Notes under the pieces: generated by a model
Told to the model about the DNA's origin: nothing
What the model saw: the letters and a program-made list of their open reading frames with translations, nothing else
The model's database searches: none
Part shown: piece after piece, positions 9,167-18,297 of the stretch
How positions within the stretch are numbered: the stretch's first letter is position 1
Layout: every line of letters starts with the position of its first letter
Made by a program: the position numbers and the translations under genes
Assembly (NCBI GenBank): GCA_004001285.1
Contig: AP018698.1
Coordinates: 62,001-126,000, forward strand
Length of the DNA stretch: 64,000 bases
Source: Arthrobacter sp. MN05-02
GTDB lineage: Bacteria > Actinomycetota > Actinomycetes > Actinomycetales > Micrococcaceae
Reading direction: 5' to 3'

Positions 9167-12100
9167 TCAGACGACGATCCGGAGGTCGTCCGGGGCAGAC
9201 GATGAAACGGAGGTGGAACTGTTCCCCTGGTAGGTCACCACCACGGAGTGGGTTCCTTTGGAAAGAGCGGGCAGGGTTATCGAGGCCCTGCCATTGCTGT
9301 CGAGAGTTCCCGTGACGGTGGCGTCTCCGGCGGTGACTACAACCGGCCCGCCGAGGTCACCGCCGGTGGATGAAACATTGACGGAGACGTCGTACTCCTG
9401 CCAGGAGACGCCGGTCTTGCGCTTTACCGTTGCCGTGGTCACTGTTGCGTAGCGGATGATCACCGGGGATGACGTCGCCGGGGTGCGAAGTCCGTCCTCT
9501 CCTGTTGCCGTGACAAGGACTGTGATTTCCTGGCCCTGATCCTCAGTGACCGGATTGTACGTAGCTGCCGTGGCTCCGGGGATGGCAGCCCCGTTGCGTT
9601 GCCATTGGTAGGAGAAGTTGAGGCCCGTTTCGTTCCAGGTGCCAGAAGTGGCTCTGACTGTCTGGCCGACGTCGGGCTTTCCGGAGATGACAGGGGACGA
9701 GAGGTTCTTCGCGGCTCCGGGCTGGTAGGTGTTGAGGTTTGCCATGTCTATGGTTGCGCCCGACACCGCGATTTTTGACCCTTCGGTAACAGCGGTGGGG
9801 ATGGAGGACCCCTTCCCCACGGCTAGAACGACGTCGAACTCTGCACTGGTGCCGGAGCGGGTGATCCTGAATGAGCCGTTTGTGAAGGCTGCGGTGGCGC
9901 CCTGGGCGTTCTGCAGCCACCCTCGGAGCCAGGATTCGCCCTGACGGAAGGTGAACTGAAGGGTCGTGCCTGTTGTTTCGTAGTTCACCGTGACGCCGGG
10001 TTCTGGTGCCAGTTGCCACGCCCAGGTGTGGCTGGAGGTGTCGGTGAAGCGGTCGTGGAAGGCCAGCAGGGCATCAGCGTCCCCATGGTCCGTCAGGTCG
10101 ACTGCTGCTTCGCGGGTCGCTGAGGCGATCTGGAAGTTGGCGCTGCCATCGAGCGAGACGTAACCGCCGCCCTGGCCCTCGTACGTCCGTGAGGTCAGTG
10201 TCCGGCCATTGCCCTCCGCTTGGGCGGGATTGTTGTCCACGAGAACCCGGGAGTACTTGTTGGCTGCCGTGGACGACTTGCCGGGTTGGGTGGCCCAGTT
10301 TGCATCGTGGCTGATCATCGAGATCCCGAACGTGTCCTCGCCCGCCCAGCCGAGGTGGGAGTGGTTGCGGTTGTTCAGCTGGACCAGGACGTCGTCTGAG
10401 TTCACGATGCGGTTCCGGAAGGAATAGGACCCTGCCTCGTCGTCCAGGATCGCGGGGTACACCTTGGCCGGGTCGTACTCCTGACCAGCCGGGATGGACT
10501 CGGGCCAGTCGATGAGCCCCTGGGTGATGAAGCCGGGGGAGTAGAACTTCGAGGTAGCGCGGTGGCCGTTGACCCTCTCGAATATCTCGAGCATCGGGGC
10601 GAGCTCGCCGGGTTTGGCCTGTCCCAGGTACAGCGGCCAGGCAGTGGAATTGTTGGCGCCGGCAACCCCCCACTGGAGCCGGTTGTTGGGCTCTCGCAGG
10701 GACACCGTGTGCAGTAGAAGATTCGCGGTGTCCGGCGCCATCCATGCGTGCTCCAGGGCATCGATTCCAACATCCAGGCTGCCGCGGATGCCAGGCATGG
10801 ACATCATCTGGGTGTAGTCAAGGTACTCCAGGCCTTCCTGGAACCAGCCGTGCTCGGTGTGGGCGGCTTCCAGGTGCTGGCGAAGCTGGTCCAGGAGTGT
10901 CCCGATCCGGGTCTCCCTCATGCCGTAGCCAGCATCGCCACGGACTGCCAGGTGCTGGGCTAGCTCAGCACCGCGTACCACTCCGACCCAGTTACTGGCC
11001 TTGTCCGGCAGGATGATGTTCGGATGCTTGGCGAACTCGAAGAACACCGCCGTTCTCTGGAAGTATTCGACGGCGGAGGCCCTTTGGACTTCCGTCCAGC
11101 CGTTATAGGCCCAGTCATAGGTGAGCGCCAGCTGCGAAACGGTGTTGGCGGTGTCCAGTTCCTGCTTGGCCGTGAAGGGTGTGGCGGCGGCGGAAGCGGC
11201 GAAGGCATCGTAGGCAATGGCAGCGTAGCGAGCGTCGCCCGTAACCTGGTACACGAACGCTGCTTCGCGGGCATACCGATCAGCGGAAGAGCCAAAGGCG
11301 GCCATGCCGGCGTCGACGCGCGTCTTGATGGTATTCCATGCATCCTGTGGAGTGCCGGGCACACCGATAAGACGGTTGATCTTGGCAAGCACCTGCGGGT
11401 TGAGTCCGATGCGAGGGTGCATTGACCCGGCCCGGGAAGCGGTAGCCAGAAGTGCCCCGTTGGCGTCGACAAGAGCGAAGTGGCTGGCTGCCTCCTGCAT
11501 GGTGGTTCCGCCGAAACGGACCAGATCAGTAGCTGCGGTGTGGGCGGAGGAAACATTGGCCGCGGTGATGGCTTCGGTGTGGGCAACGACCCTGAGCGGT
11601 AGCGCGGCATTGCCGGCCGCACGCCAGCCGAGGTGGGAGGCGGTGTCCTCGGACGTGACACTGAGATAGCTTGTGGCTGTTGTGTCAGCGGTAGGGGAGA
11701 GGATGCTGCTTTCGTTTGTACGGGCTACTTCCGTTCCCGCGGCGTCCCTAGCGATGACGACGTACTTGTACTCCGTCGAAGGAACCCATTCACCATCTGT
11801 GGCCTGCAGGAGACTCGCCGGTACAGTGCGGATCCTGGTGGACGCGTCGGTGGTCAGGACAGACCCAGCCGCTGCGCGGTGGATGTCGAAGCTTGCAGGA
11901 GTGCCTGTCGGGGCAGCGACGGTCCAATTGAGGCCGATGTCACCAGCCTCGGTGGTGGCCGTTGAGAGTCCTGCGGTCACGGTTGACGGTGAAATCTGAA
12001 TCTCGTCGATGTCCATCGTCCCTTGCACGGCATCGTTGAAGGCATGCACTCGAATCCTGCTGGCAGCAGGCGGGACGGTGAAGAGACCTGTTGACTTCTG

Positions 12101-12982
12101 CCAACCCGACGTTGGCGTGTTCCTACCGATGAAGCTTGAACCGCCGCCTCCATCCAACACATCAATGCGCAGGCCGGCCCTGCCGGTGCCGGACATCGAG
12201 GCAATCCGGCTGAAGAATTCAGCTTTGAATGTGCCCCCGCCCGGGGGGAAGGTAATGTCCTGGGTCAGTGCCAGCCGGCTGGAAGCGGTGTCAGTGCTGA
12301 TGCGCAACGCGTTGGTGCCTGCGTAACCGTCGGTCCTGCTGACGGTGCCAGTTCCGGCCGCGTTCCATCGACTCCAGGCATCCGGAGTGGTTGCAGCGAA
12401 AGCTTCGAACCCGCCGTTGGAGGTCAGGTTGGAGGCTCCGTCGTAGACGCTGAGATCGACGTCATCGAGCTGCATGGAGCCCTGCATGGTGTCCACCATC
12501 GGCTCGACACGGACCGTGGTGGCCCCAGCGGGGACATCCACATGAGCGGTGACCTCACGCCAGGAGGGTGCTGCATCTATCCCGTAGAACTGGGTAGGCG
12601 CACCAGGGAAGGTCACGCGGATGCCCGCCTTACCCGCGCCTGTCAGGCCTTCCTTCTTCTGCCAGAACGTCAGGCGAAGCTTCTTCGCGGCAGCGGGCAG
12701 CGCGGTGTCCTGCGTCAGAAAGGCACGGCTGGTGCTGGTAGCGGTAGCGATCTGGACAGCGCCGCTGCCGTCCCGACCCGGAACCTTGGTGTAGGTGGCG
12801 GTGCCTGACGGAGTCCACGTTCCCCATGAGGTGGGCCCGGAGGGTCCGAACACCTCAAAGGATGCGTTGGTGATCAGATTGGGATTAGCTGCCATGGCCG
12901 ACGGACTTGCCAGGCTGGCACTTAGGGCGACAACGGTCAGCGCCGCGACGAGTCGCCGCAATCTCTTGAGAGGAGGTTTCAT
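9167..12982 (-). CDS. secreted multidomain polysaccharide lyase, heparinase II/III-like
   Basis: A 1271-residue exported protein. Residues 1-32 form a Sec signal peptide ending SPSAMAA. Two tandem carbohydrate-binding-like jelly rolls (about 33-185 and 186-335; each starts with an N-L-T/I-x-N-x-x-F-E motif and ends with a D-x-D-D/E-I/V) are followed by an FN3-like segment (about 336-440). The catalytic part (about 530-1080) has an (alpha/alpha) toroid-like stretch (YDWAYNGW, EGLEYLDYTQMM) and a beta-sandwich, as in heparinase II/III lyases. Two Ig-like domains end the protein, with no sortase motif. GGAAG precedes the ATG. Its role is probably extracellular depolymerisation of an acidic or amino-sugar glycan. 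The lyase assignment is by pattern and the exact polysaccharide is unknown. Confidence 0.72.
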   Translation of the reverse strand: MKPPLKRLRRLVAALTVVALSASLASPSAMAANPNLITNASFEVFGPSGPTSWGTWTPSGTATYTKVPGRDGSGAVQIATATSTSRAFLTQDTALPAAAKKLRLTFWQKKEGLTGAGKAGIRVTFPGAPTQFYGIDAAPSWREVTAHVDVPAGATTVRVEPMVDTMQGSMQLDDVDLSVYDGASNLTSNGGFEAFAATTPDAWSRWNAAGTGTVSRTDGYAGTNALRISTDTASSRLALTQDITFPPGGGTFKAEFFSRIASMSGTGRAGLRIDVLDGGGGSSFIGRNTPTSGWQKSTGLFTVPPAASRIRVHAFNDAVQGTMDIDEIQISPSTVTAGLSTATTEAGDIGLNWTVAAPTGTPASFDIHRAAAGSVLTTDASTRIRTVPASLLQATDGEWVPSTEYKYVVIARDAAGTEVARTNESSILSPTADTTATSYLSVTSEDTASHLGWRAAGNAALPLRVVAHTEAITAANVSSAHTAATDLVRFGGTTMQEAASHFALVDANGALLATASRAGSMHPRIGLNPQVLAKINRLIGVPGTPQDAWNTIKTRVDAGMAAFGSSADRYAREAAFVYQVTGDARYAAIAYDAFAASAAATPFTAKQELDTANTVSQLALTYDWAYNGWTEVQRASAVEYFQRTAVFFEFAKHPNIILPDKASNWVGVVRGAELAQHLAVRGDAGYGMRETRIGTLLDQLRQHLEAAHTEHGWFQEGLEYLDYTQMMSMPGIRGSLDVGIDALEHAWMAPDTANLLLHTVSLREPNNRLQWGVAGANNSTAWPLYLGQAKPGELAPMLEIFERVNGHRATSKFYSPGFITQGLIDWPESIPAGQEYDPAKVYPAILDDEAGSYSFRNRIVNSDDVLVQLNNRNHSHLGWAGEDTFGISMISHDANWATQPGKSSTAANKYSRVLVDNNPAQAEGNGRTLTSRTYEGQGGGYVSLDGSANFQIASATREAAVDLTDHGDADALLAFHDRFTDTSSHTWAWQLAPEPGVTVNYETTGTTLQFTFRQGESWLRGWLQNAQGATAAFTNGSFRITRSGTSAEFDVVLAVGKGSSIPTAVTEGSKIAVSGATIDMANLNTYQPGAAKNLSSPVISGKPDVGQTVRATSGTWNETGLNFSYQWQRNGAAIPGATAATYNPVTEDQGQEITVLVTATGEDGLRTPATSSPVIIRYATVTTATVKRKTGVSWQEYDVSVNVSSTGGDLGGPVVVTAGDATVTGTLDSNGRASITLPALSKGTHSVVVTYQGNSSTSVSSSAPDDLRIVV

Positions 12983-13170
12983 ATTCTTCCTGCGGTTGGC
13001 CCGCCACGCGGGCAGGGTGCGGTCCCCAAGGAGGAACACCGGCATGAGGCCCAGTCCATGCCATGGGGGCCGGATAGGCACGGAAAACAAGGTGATCCTG
13101 CATGTGGTGTACGTCACGACGTGGGGATTCGGCGATGCTACAGGGACACTCAGCAAAGGATCAACGAACC

Positions 13171-13184
13171 TGATCATATGATCA
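13171..13184. promoter_or_regulatory. candidate operator 1 (TGATCA palindrome)
   Basis: A perfect 14-bp palindrome, TGATCATATGATCA, in the 336-bp divergent region between the lyase gene (start 12982, minus) and the regulator gene (start 13319, plus). It shares TGATCA half-sites with a second site 112 bp away. It is likely bound by the adjacent DeoR/LacI-type regulator; this is inference from position and symmetry. Confidence 0.5.
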
Positions 13185-13282
13185 CTTTTTCTATAGTCCG
13201 CACCCGCAAAGTGGCGATCTACTCAGGGTTCGCGTCACTTCAATGCCGACATGAAGAGGCAGATACGAAAATGATAGGAGTA

Positions 13283-13297
13283 TGATCACATTGATCA
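13283..13297. promoter_or_regulatory. candidate operator 2 (TGATCA repeat)
   Basis: TGATCA-CAT-TGATCA lies 22 bp upstream of the regulator's ATG, so a bound protein would cover its promoter. It pairs with the site at 13171-13184. The arrangement suggests autoregulation together with control of the divergent lyase gene. Confidence 0.45.
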
Positions 13298-13318
13298 ATT
13301 ACTCAATTGAAGGGACTC

Positions 13319-14431
13319 ATGTTGGCGCGGAGTGTGACGGAGAGACGACAAGCAATTCTCGACATCGTCCAGCGGGAAGGCTCACAAGTCGTGCAGGAGC
13401 TGGCCCAACGATTGAAAATCTCCGCTGTGACGATCCGCCGGGACCTGGAGGAACTTGCCGCCCAGGGGCTGGTCCACCGAACGCACGGTTCAGTTTCTCC
13501 CGCCACTGAGCCTGCGTCGATGGCGCCGGACGGGCCGAAAACGATTGGTGTTGTCGTTCCCCACAGCAACTACTACTTCGACGGAGTCATCGCCGGGGCC
13601 AAGACCGCGGCAGCATCAGCAGGAGCAAGACTGGTGCTAGGCGTCTCGGACTATGACAAGGCCACGGAGATGCATCAGGTTGCCCGCCTCATGAACAAGG
13701 GCGTGGACGGGCTCCTCATCGCCCCGACCCCCGATTTCATCACGGGTGAACTCGACGCCGACCAGCAGCAATGGCTGGTCTCCCTTTCCGTTCCGGTCGT
13801 CCTGGTTGAACGCCCGGTCGCATCCACGGGTGTAGCGTCGATTCTCGACTCCGTTAGCTCCTCCCACTCGGCGGGAGCCGCCCTCGCGATCCGGCATCTT
13901 GCCGAACTAGGTCACCGAAAATTCGTCAGTGTGATGATCTCCGGACCCAACACGCCGCAAGTCCGGCAGGGGTACCTGTCGGCCGTGGAATCGCTGGGCC
14001 TGGAATCCCTGGGAGTCATTGATGAAGGAGGCGCAGGCTCCGAGGACGCAGCGGAGCTGCTGCTACAGTCCGTCCGCGACGGCGCCACAGGAATCTTTGT
14101 CCACAATGACCAGCTCGCCGTGCGCTGCATGATGTGGCTGGAGGACGCGGGCATCGACGTCCCCGCACAGGTTTCCCTGGCTGGCTACGACGACGTTATC
14201 GCCGGAGTCGCCCACGTCCCACTGACCGCAGTAGCACCTTGGAAAAGCGTGGTCGGTCACCGGGCGGTCCAGCGGCTTCTCAGCCGTATCGCCGAAAGTG
14301 ACCCGGCAGGAACTTCCAATCGCCCCCATGAATCTCTGGCCACCGAACATCTCGAATTCGTGCCGCGGCTGCATGTACGCCAATCGACGACGGAGCCGGC
14401 ACTTGAAAGCAGTGCCGCGGTCCGTGGCTAG
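13319..14431 (+). CDS. hybrid transcription regulator: DeoR-type HTH with LacI-type ligand domain
   Basis: A 370-residue regulator. Residues 1-60 are a DeoR/GlpR winged helix (ERRQAILDIVQREG, then ISAVTIRRDLEELAAQGLVHRTHG). From about residue 75 it is a periplasmic-binding-protein fold as in LacI/GalR (IGVVVPHSNYYFDGVIAGAK, GIFVHNDQLAVRCMMWLEDAGI, SLAGYDDV). The ATG at 13319 has AAGGGA about 4 nt upstream; an in-frame TTG four codons earlier lacks a site. A sugar from the lyase or ABC pathway is the likely effector. Two TGATCA-type palindromes in front of the gene are probable binding sites. Confidence 0.88.
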   Translation: MLARSVTERRQAILDIVQREGSQVVQELAQRLKISAVTIRRDLEELAAQGLVHRTHGSVSPATEPASMAPDGPKTIGVVVPHSNYYFDGVIAGAKTAAASAGARLVLGVSDYDKATEMHQVARLMNKGVDGLLIAPTPDFITGELDADQQQWLVSLSVPVVLVERPVASTGVASILDSVSSSHSAGAALAIRHLAELGHRKFVSVMISGPNTPQVRQGYLSAVESLGLESLGVIDEGGAGSEDAAELLLQSVRDGATGIFVHNDQLAVRCMMWLEDAGIDVPAQVSLAGYDDVIAGVAHVPLTAVAPWKSVVGHRAVQRLLSRIAESDPAGTSNRPHESLATEHLEFVPRLHVRQSTTEPALESSAAVRG

Positions 14432-14461
14432 GATGATCGGAACCGGTGCAGGACCGTACAC

Positions 14462-15277
14462 ATGAAGCTCGCGCTTTCCTCCCTCGGCATGCCCGGAGCG
14501 GACATCGACGATCTCATCCGCTGCGCCGAAGAAGGAAAAGCAGACGGTCTGGAACTACGAATCGGTGACGGTGAGGCCATCACCACAAACATGCCCGCTA
14601 CGACTCGGCAAGTAGTAAGGCGGCGTATCGAGGACGCCGGCCTCACGCTGATCGCCATTTCCAGTTACATCAAAATCTGCTCGCCCGAACCGGATGCTGA
14701 AGTGATCTCCGCCCTTCACGACACGCTCGAACTTGCCGCCGCCGTCGGAGCTGGCGGTGTCCGGATTTTCCCCGGCGCTTCTGGCCCTGGAAGGGCCAAG
14801 GACTGGGACCACCTTGCCGCGGTGCGGCTTTCCGCCGCAGCAGAGGTTGCATCATCACTAGGCATCAAAGTGCTGCTCGAAACCCATGACTCCCACCCCA
14901 CCGGTGCAGACATCGCCCGGATCCTGCACCTCCTCGAACCCTCCGGAACCACCATGGCCATCTGGGACGTCCTGCACCCCTGGCGCCATGGAGAAAGCCC
15001 CGAGGACACCTCCAACGCCCTGCGCGGATACCTCGCCTACTGCCAGTTCAAGGACGCCACCATCGAACCCGACGGTGTCACTCTCACGCTTCCTGGCCAA
15101 GGCACCATCCCGATCACCGAAATCGCAGCCAGGGCCGAGATGATCAGTAAAGACCAGGGCGATAAAACGTTTTGGGCCTGCCTCGAATGGGAGAAGGCCT
15201 GGCACCCCCATCTGACGGAACTACCAGAGGCACTCGCGGCCCTCCGCGCCATCCTCATACCCGAGACAACCTCATAA
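14462..15277 (+). CDS. sugar phosphate isomerase/epimerase family TIM-barrel protein
   Basis: A 271-residue xylose-isomerase-like TIM barrel (AP endonuclease 2 superfamily). The pattern is clear: LALSSLGMPGADIDDLIRCA at the start, GVRIFPGAS mid-barrel, KVLLETHDSHPTGADIA (metal-ligand Glu and His), AIWDVLHPW and the late WACLEWEKAWHP. It follows the regulator by 30 bp on the same strand and is probably in its operon. It may isomerise or epimerise a sugar or sugar acid from the glycan, but the superfamily is too broad to name a substrate. Confidence 0.82.
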   Translation: MKLALSSLGMPGADIDDLIRCAEEGKADGLELRIGDGEAITTNMPATTRQVVRRRIEDAGLTLIAISSYIKICSPEPDAEVISALHDTLELAAAVGAGGVRIFPGASGPGRAKDWDHLAAVRLSAAAEVASSLGIKVLLETHDSHPTGADIARILHLLEPSGTTMAIWDVLHPWRHGESPEDTSNALRGYLAYCQFKDATIEPDGVTLTLPGQGTIPITEIAARAEMISKDQGDKTFWACLEWEKAWHPHLTELPEALAALRAILIPETTS

Positions 15278-15432
15278 ACACTTCTCTGTTGTGCAAGTTC
15301 GATTTCGACTACCTTCGCTGGCACGGAGGGCATGCCCGGCAGAGGAAGCACTAAACTACGAATCGCTACTGATAGCCAAGCGATAACAGAGCAGAATTCT
15401 TCTGAGGCTCCCGCTGACCCCTAACTTCAGGA

Positions 15433-15540
15433 ACAATCGCCGATAACCTACCTTCTGTTGAGTGGGTCGAGTGTAAGGATGACCTAGGCGGGTGTAGGGC
15501 CCCATGGCGGGACTGGCGGAGTGGCTAATAGGTTATCGGC
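15433..15540. repeat. short inverted repeat GCCGATAACCTA / TAGGTTATCGGC
   Basis: The 12-bp motif GCCGATAACCTA at about 15437-15448 recurs inverted at 15529-15540. A related ATCGCCGATAACC lies at about 22454-22466, on the far side of the ubiquitin-like/ATPase island. The 285-bp gap (15278-15562) otherwise shows no gene. It may be a transposon end or insertion boundary; no transposase is present beside it. Confidence 0.35.
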
Positions 15541-15562
15541 CGTCGCAGAGCAATCCGACTTC

Positions 15563-16669
15563 CTACCGGGGGTTCGCGTGAAGGAACGCTTCTGCCGGTG
15601 CTTGTCGGTGCGAGTGCTTGGCAGCTGCGACATCGTGCTCGGCCTTATTGATCGCCTTGGATACCGCTAGCGTCGCGGGTATTCTCACCCACGTTCCGGG
15701 TACCCAGGACGGCACCCACCAGGTCGTCTTGTTGGTGGCCGTAATCATGCTCGCGATGAAGATAGCACACGGGACGCCGACCCAGGTTAGGGCGTGTGCA
15801 GCACCGTAGTTGGGGTGAAGAGACAGAGCCGCAAGCGCGCTGGCTGAGGAGAGGCAGAAAAACAGGAACCCGGTAAACCATTGCTCCGTTTTATCCAACC
15901 GAGTCCGGGCCCATACAAACGCGGCGAAAGAGCAGAAAAAGACTCCTTGAACTGCGACGACAACAAGATAATGCCCCGCCCATGCCGAAACAGGAGGCAC
16001 TTCGGAGAATGTAGCGTCCACGACCAGAACCAGCACGGACAGCAGGAGGACCTGGGCCAATCCCGCCGATGAGACCCTAGCTTTGCTCCATGGGGCCAAC
16101 CATGGGAGGCGCTTCCGGCGGAAATGGCCGAGGGTTTTCTGGGCCATGGCAAGTCTTAGGACCGGGTTGTGCTTATCCATCCGGAGTAGCCGGTCCACAG
16201 CGTCAGAGGCGATGAAGCAGTTCCCCCCGGCTAGGGCCATGGTCACAACGAGGTATGGCAGCATCGCTGGAACGTGAGTTTCACGATCAAGCAGGACGAA
16301 GATCGCCAGCATGCAACTTGTAGCAGGACTGAGCAGTGCCAGCATGGCCATTGTCTGCCGACGATTTGACTCTGCGAGGGTCCTTGAAGGTTCAAGGTGC
16401 GCTGTCTGTGCCATGACTTGTAGGGCGATCGTTACCGCGGTAATCGCTGCTAAGGCCGCGAAGACATCGGCCGCCGAGAAAGGCATGACATCAATCTCCT
16501 GCCACGCCGCTCCTTTTGAGAGCTGCGAGGAACAGGTCGCCAGAAGGATGCAGCCTGTGATCAGCGTGCCTATGAAAAGGGACTGCCTGAAGGAAAACTC
16601 GCCAGCGCCGGGTCGGCGCAGACGGAGCCAAGCCTTAATTTTTGATCGCAGTTGGAACACCTCATTCAT
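15563..16669 (-). CDS. multi-pass membrane protein of unknown function in the ubiquitin-like operon
   Basis: A 368-residue protein I do not recognise. A ~28-residue basic N-terminus is followed by about eight or nine hydrophobic segments (for example QSLFIGTLITGCILLAT, ADVFAALAAITAVTIALQVM, MLPYLVVTMALAGG, LLLSVLVLVVDA). The middle loop is basic (MDKHNPVLRLAMAQKTLGHF), and the tail is His/Ala-rich. It begins 54 bp after the DUF6527 gene on the same strand, so it may be the last gene of the ubiquitin-like operon. It could be a target, sensor or membrane-damaging effector. That role is inference from position only. Confidence 0.65.
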   Translation of the reverse strand: MNEVFQLRSKIKAWLRLRRPGAGEFSFRQSLFIGTLITGCILLATCSSQLSKGAAWQEIDVMPFSAADVFAALAAITAVTIALQVMAQTAHLEPSRTLAESNRRQTMAMLALLSPATSCMLAIFVLLDRETHVPAMLPYLVVTMALAGGNCFIASDAVDRLLRMDKHNPVLRLAMAQKTLGHFRRKRLPWLAPWSKARVSSAGLAQVLLLSVLVLVVDATFSEVPPVSAWAGHYLVVVAVQGVFFCSFAAFVWARTRLDKTEQWFTGFLFFCLSSASALAALSLHPNYGAAHALTWVGVPCAIFIASMITATNKTTWWVPSWVPGTWVRIPATLAVSKAINKAEHDVAAAKHSHRQAPAEAFLHANPR

Positions 16670-16723
16670 GAGTTGGGTCGTGTAGGAACAGCTTCAGCTA
16701 ACTATCCCTGTTGCTAATCTCAA

Positions 16724-17125
16724 TCAATCGCCATTTAGGAGGTGCCGAACCCGCTGCCATAGCGTGCGCTGCCTGGGCTCGGGAGTGTCGAAGTTTTCGA
16801 TTGCAACCTGATCCCGGTCTTGGTTGAGGCGGATTTCTGCCATCGTGAACTGTCGACTCCACTGGACGCTGCCGTTCCGGATCCAGTAGTGGGACTTGCA
16901 TCCGATTTCCCAGCTTCCAATGGAAGGGGTGAGCGAGACGTCCTGCCCGTTGTAGGTGATGCTCCACTGTGCGGGGGAGAGCGGAGTAATGACTTCTCGC
17001 TCACAACCACAGCAGCACAGATGCCCACAGCTGTTGAACATCAGCGATACGTAGAGTGCCCCTTCTGTCATCGGCTGAGGAAAGCTCTCGACGAACTCAG
17101 GGGAGAGGTAGTCGATTCTGGTCAC
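16724..17125 (-). CDS. DUF6527 family protein of a bacterial ubiquitin-like operon
   Basis: A 133-residue protein starting at a GTG that overlaps the E1-like gene's stop (GTGA), which fixes the start; a longer upstream reading is rejected. It has a Cys cluster, NSCGHLCCCGCE, around residues 32-43, then WSITYNGQDVSLTPSIGSW and CKSHYWIRNGSVQW, the usual DUF6527 pattern (C-G-C-G, then SL-x-PSIG, H-Y-x-I). The Cys/His set suggests a metal site. DUF6527 genes habitually sit beside multiubiquitin and ThiF genes. Its biochemical role (possibly E2-like or accessory) cannot be fixed from sequence. Confidence 0.78.
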   Translation of the reverse strand: MTRIDYLSPEFVESFPQPMTEGALYVSLMFNSCGHLCCCGCEREVITPLSPAQWSITYNGQDVSLTPSIGSWEIGCKSHYWIRNGSVQWSRQFTMAEIRLNQDRDQVAIENFDTPEPRQRTLWQRVRHLLNGD

Positions 17126-18297
17126 CGGGTGTCCTCGTTGGCCAGTTCGTTTGTCGCCACCGAGTAGGTGGAGAAGCCTTCGTTCGTGAGGTCCGCGTAC
17201 AGGCCGAGGTATCGTTTCCACCGCGTGATGGCCAGTTGTGCGTTGAGTGCATTCAGGTCTGCTATCTGGATGTTGCGTGCGTAGTCATCCCGCTCCGGGG
17301 CGGGGCCCGGTATCCGGCCCTTGGTCTGCACATGGCTGCTATGCCCCGGAAGGCTAGAGGTCACGCGCAGCAGCCCGGTGAGTTTGCCCCCGACTTCCTC
17401 GATACCCATACCGACGTCAACGAAGGGGGTACCTCGTTGCTCGAGGTAGCTGACGATACTCATTTTGGTGTCGGCGTCGTCGGTTGCGATGAAGACGAAC
17501 GTCGAGTCGTCGAGCAGGTGCAGAGTGTCCTCGTCGACGAACTGAGGCACTGGCACCACACCTCGGTGCATGTGGGAGTAGATGTCGGCGAAGTACTGCG
17601 CCTTCGAGGGCCGTTCCCTCAGGAGTTCCAGGGTCGGGGCTCCGGGAGCCCTGAACGCGTTGTGGTTCTCAAAGGTGTCTCCATCGAGCAGGATGATCCT
17701 CTGTACGGGTGTCTTGGCGACCTGGTCCAAGATGTAGCTGCCTGTGCCGCCCAGACCGACGATGGCAATGGTCTGGCCGTGGAAACAGGCGCTGAGCGTG
17801 GTGAGGCCGGCACGCGTGGTGGCGGTGTCGAGGTAGTTGAACGGGCTATGATCCTCCACTTCCTGCCAGGCGGCTCCCGGAGTTGATGTCGCGGACGGGT
17901 CGAGAGCCTCTGCTGGATGGCTCACTATTTGCGTATAGGCCATGACTTTTGCACGATCATCCGTATAGGCCCCTGAAGCCGGCTTGCTGGAGAGCATGTA
18001 GCTAGCCCGCAGCTCGGCAGACACCACTCGATCCTCCGGCGTGGCGATGAAAAGAGGGGTGCCGCTCTCATCGCACGGAACTCCTCCTCCGAACCAGATG
18101 CGATGGTCACTCGAGTAGACGATTGCATCACCCGTCACGGTGACCGGGTAGGCAAGAAAGCCGAGCTGAACCTGCCGGTGCTCATTGACGAAGGGAATCC
18201 GGCGAACGACCAAATGTCCGGCGTCTACGACGACGTCGTAGCCCTCATGGATGAGTTGATCCAGCTGGGCGTTACGAACGAGAGGTACGGACGACAT
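17122..18297 (-). CDS. E1-like ThiF adenylyltransferase with N-terminal DUF6791-type domain
   Basis: A 391-residue protein. Residues 1-150 match the DUF6791/E2-like region that precedes ThiF in these operons (SDHRIWFGGGVPCDESG around 63-79; Cys75). Residues 170-320 form the E1 Rossmann fold: GLGGTGS at 181-187, LLDGDTFENHNAFR (Asp205, Asp207, Asn211, Arg216) and FIATDDAD. The only cysteines are Cys75 and Cys171, so no catalytic Cys follows the adenylation domain as in canonical E1s. It should adenylate the C-terminus of the ubiquitin-like protein encoded just upstream. The genes overlap by 26 bp at the 5' end and 4 bp at the 3' end. Confidence 0.88.
   Translation of the reverse strand: MSSVPLVRNAQLDQLIHEGYDVVVDAGHLVVRRIPFVNEHRQVQLGFLAYPVTVTGDAIVYSSDHRIWFGGGVPCDESGTPLFIATPEDRVVSAELRASYMLSSKPASGAYTDDRAKVMAYTQIVSHPAEALDPSATSTPGAAWQEVEDHSPFNYLDTATTRAGLTTLSACFHGQTIAIVGLGGTGSYILDQVAKTPVQRIILLDGDTFENHNAFRAPGAPTLELLRERPSKAQYFADIYSHMHRGVVPVPQFVDEDTLHLLDDSTFVFIATDDADTKMSIVSYLEQRGTPFVDVGMGIEEVGGKLTGLLRVTSSLPGHSSHVQTKGRIPGPAPERDDYARNIQIADLNALNAQLAITRWKRYLGLYADLTNEGFSTYSVATNELANEDTR

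Noticed and set aside
12983-13177. A 65-residue extension before the lyase signal peptide
   Set aside because: It would bury the signal peptide, runs through the operator, and a good GGAAG site precedes the internal ATG.
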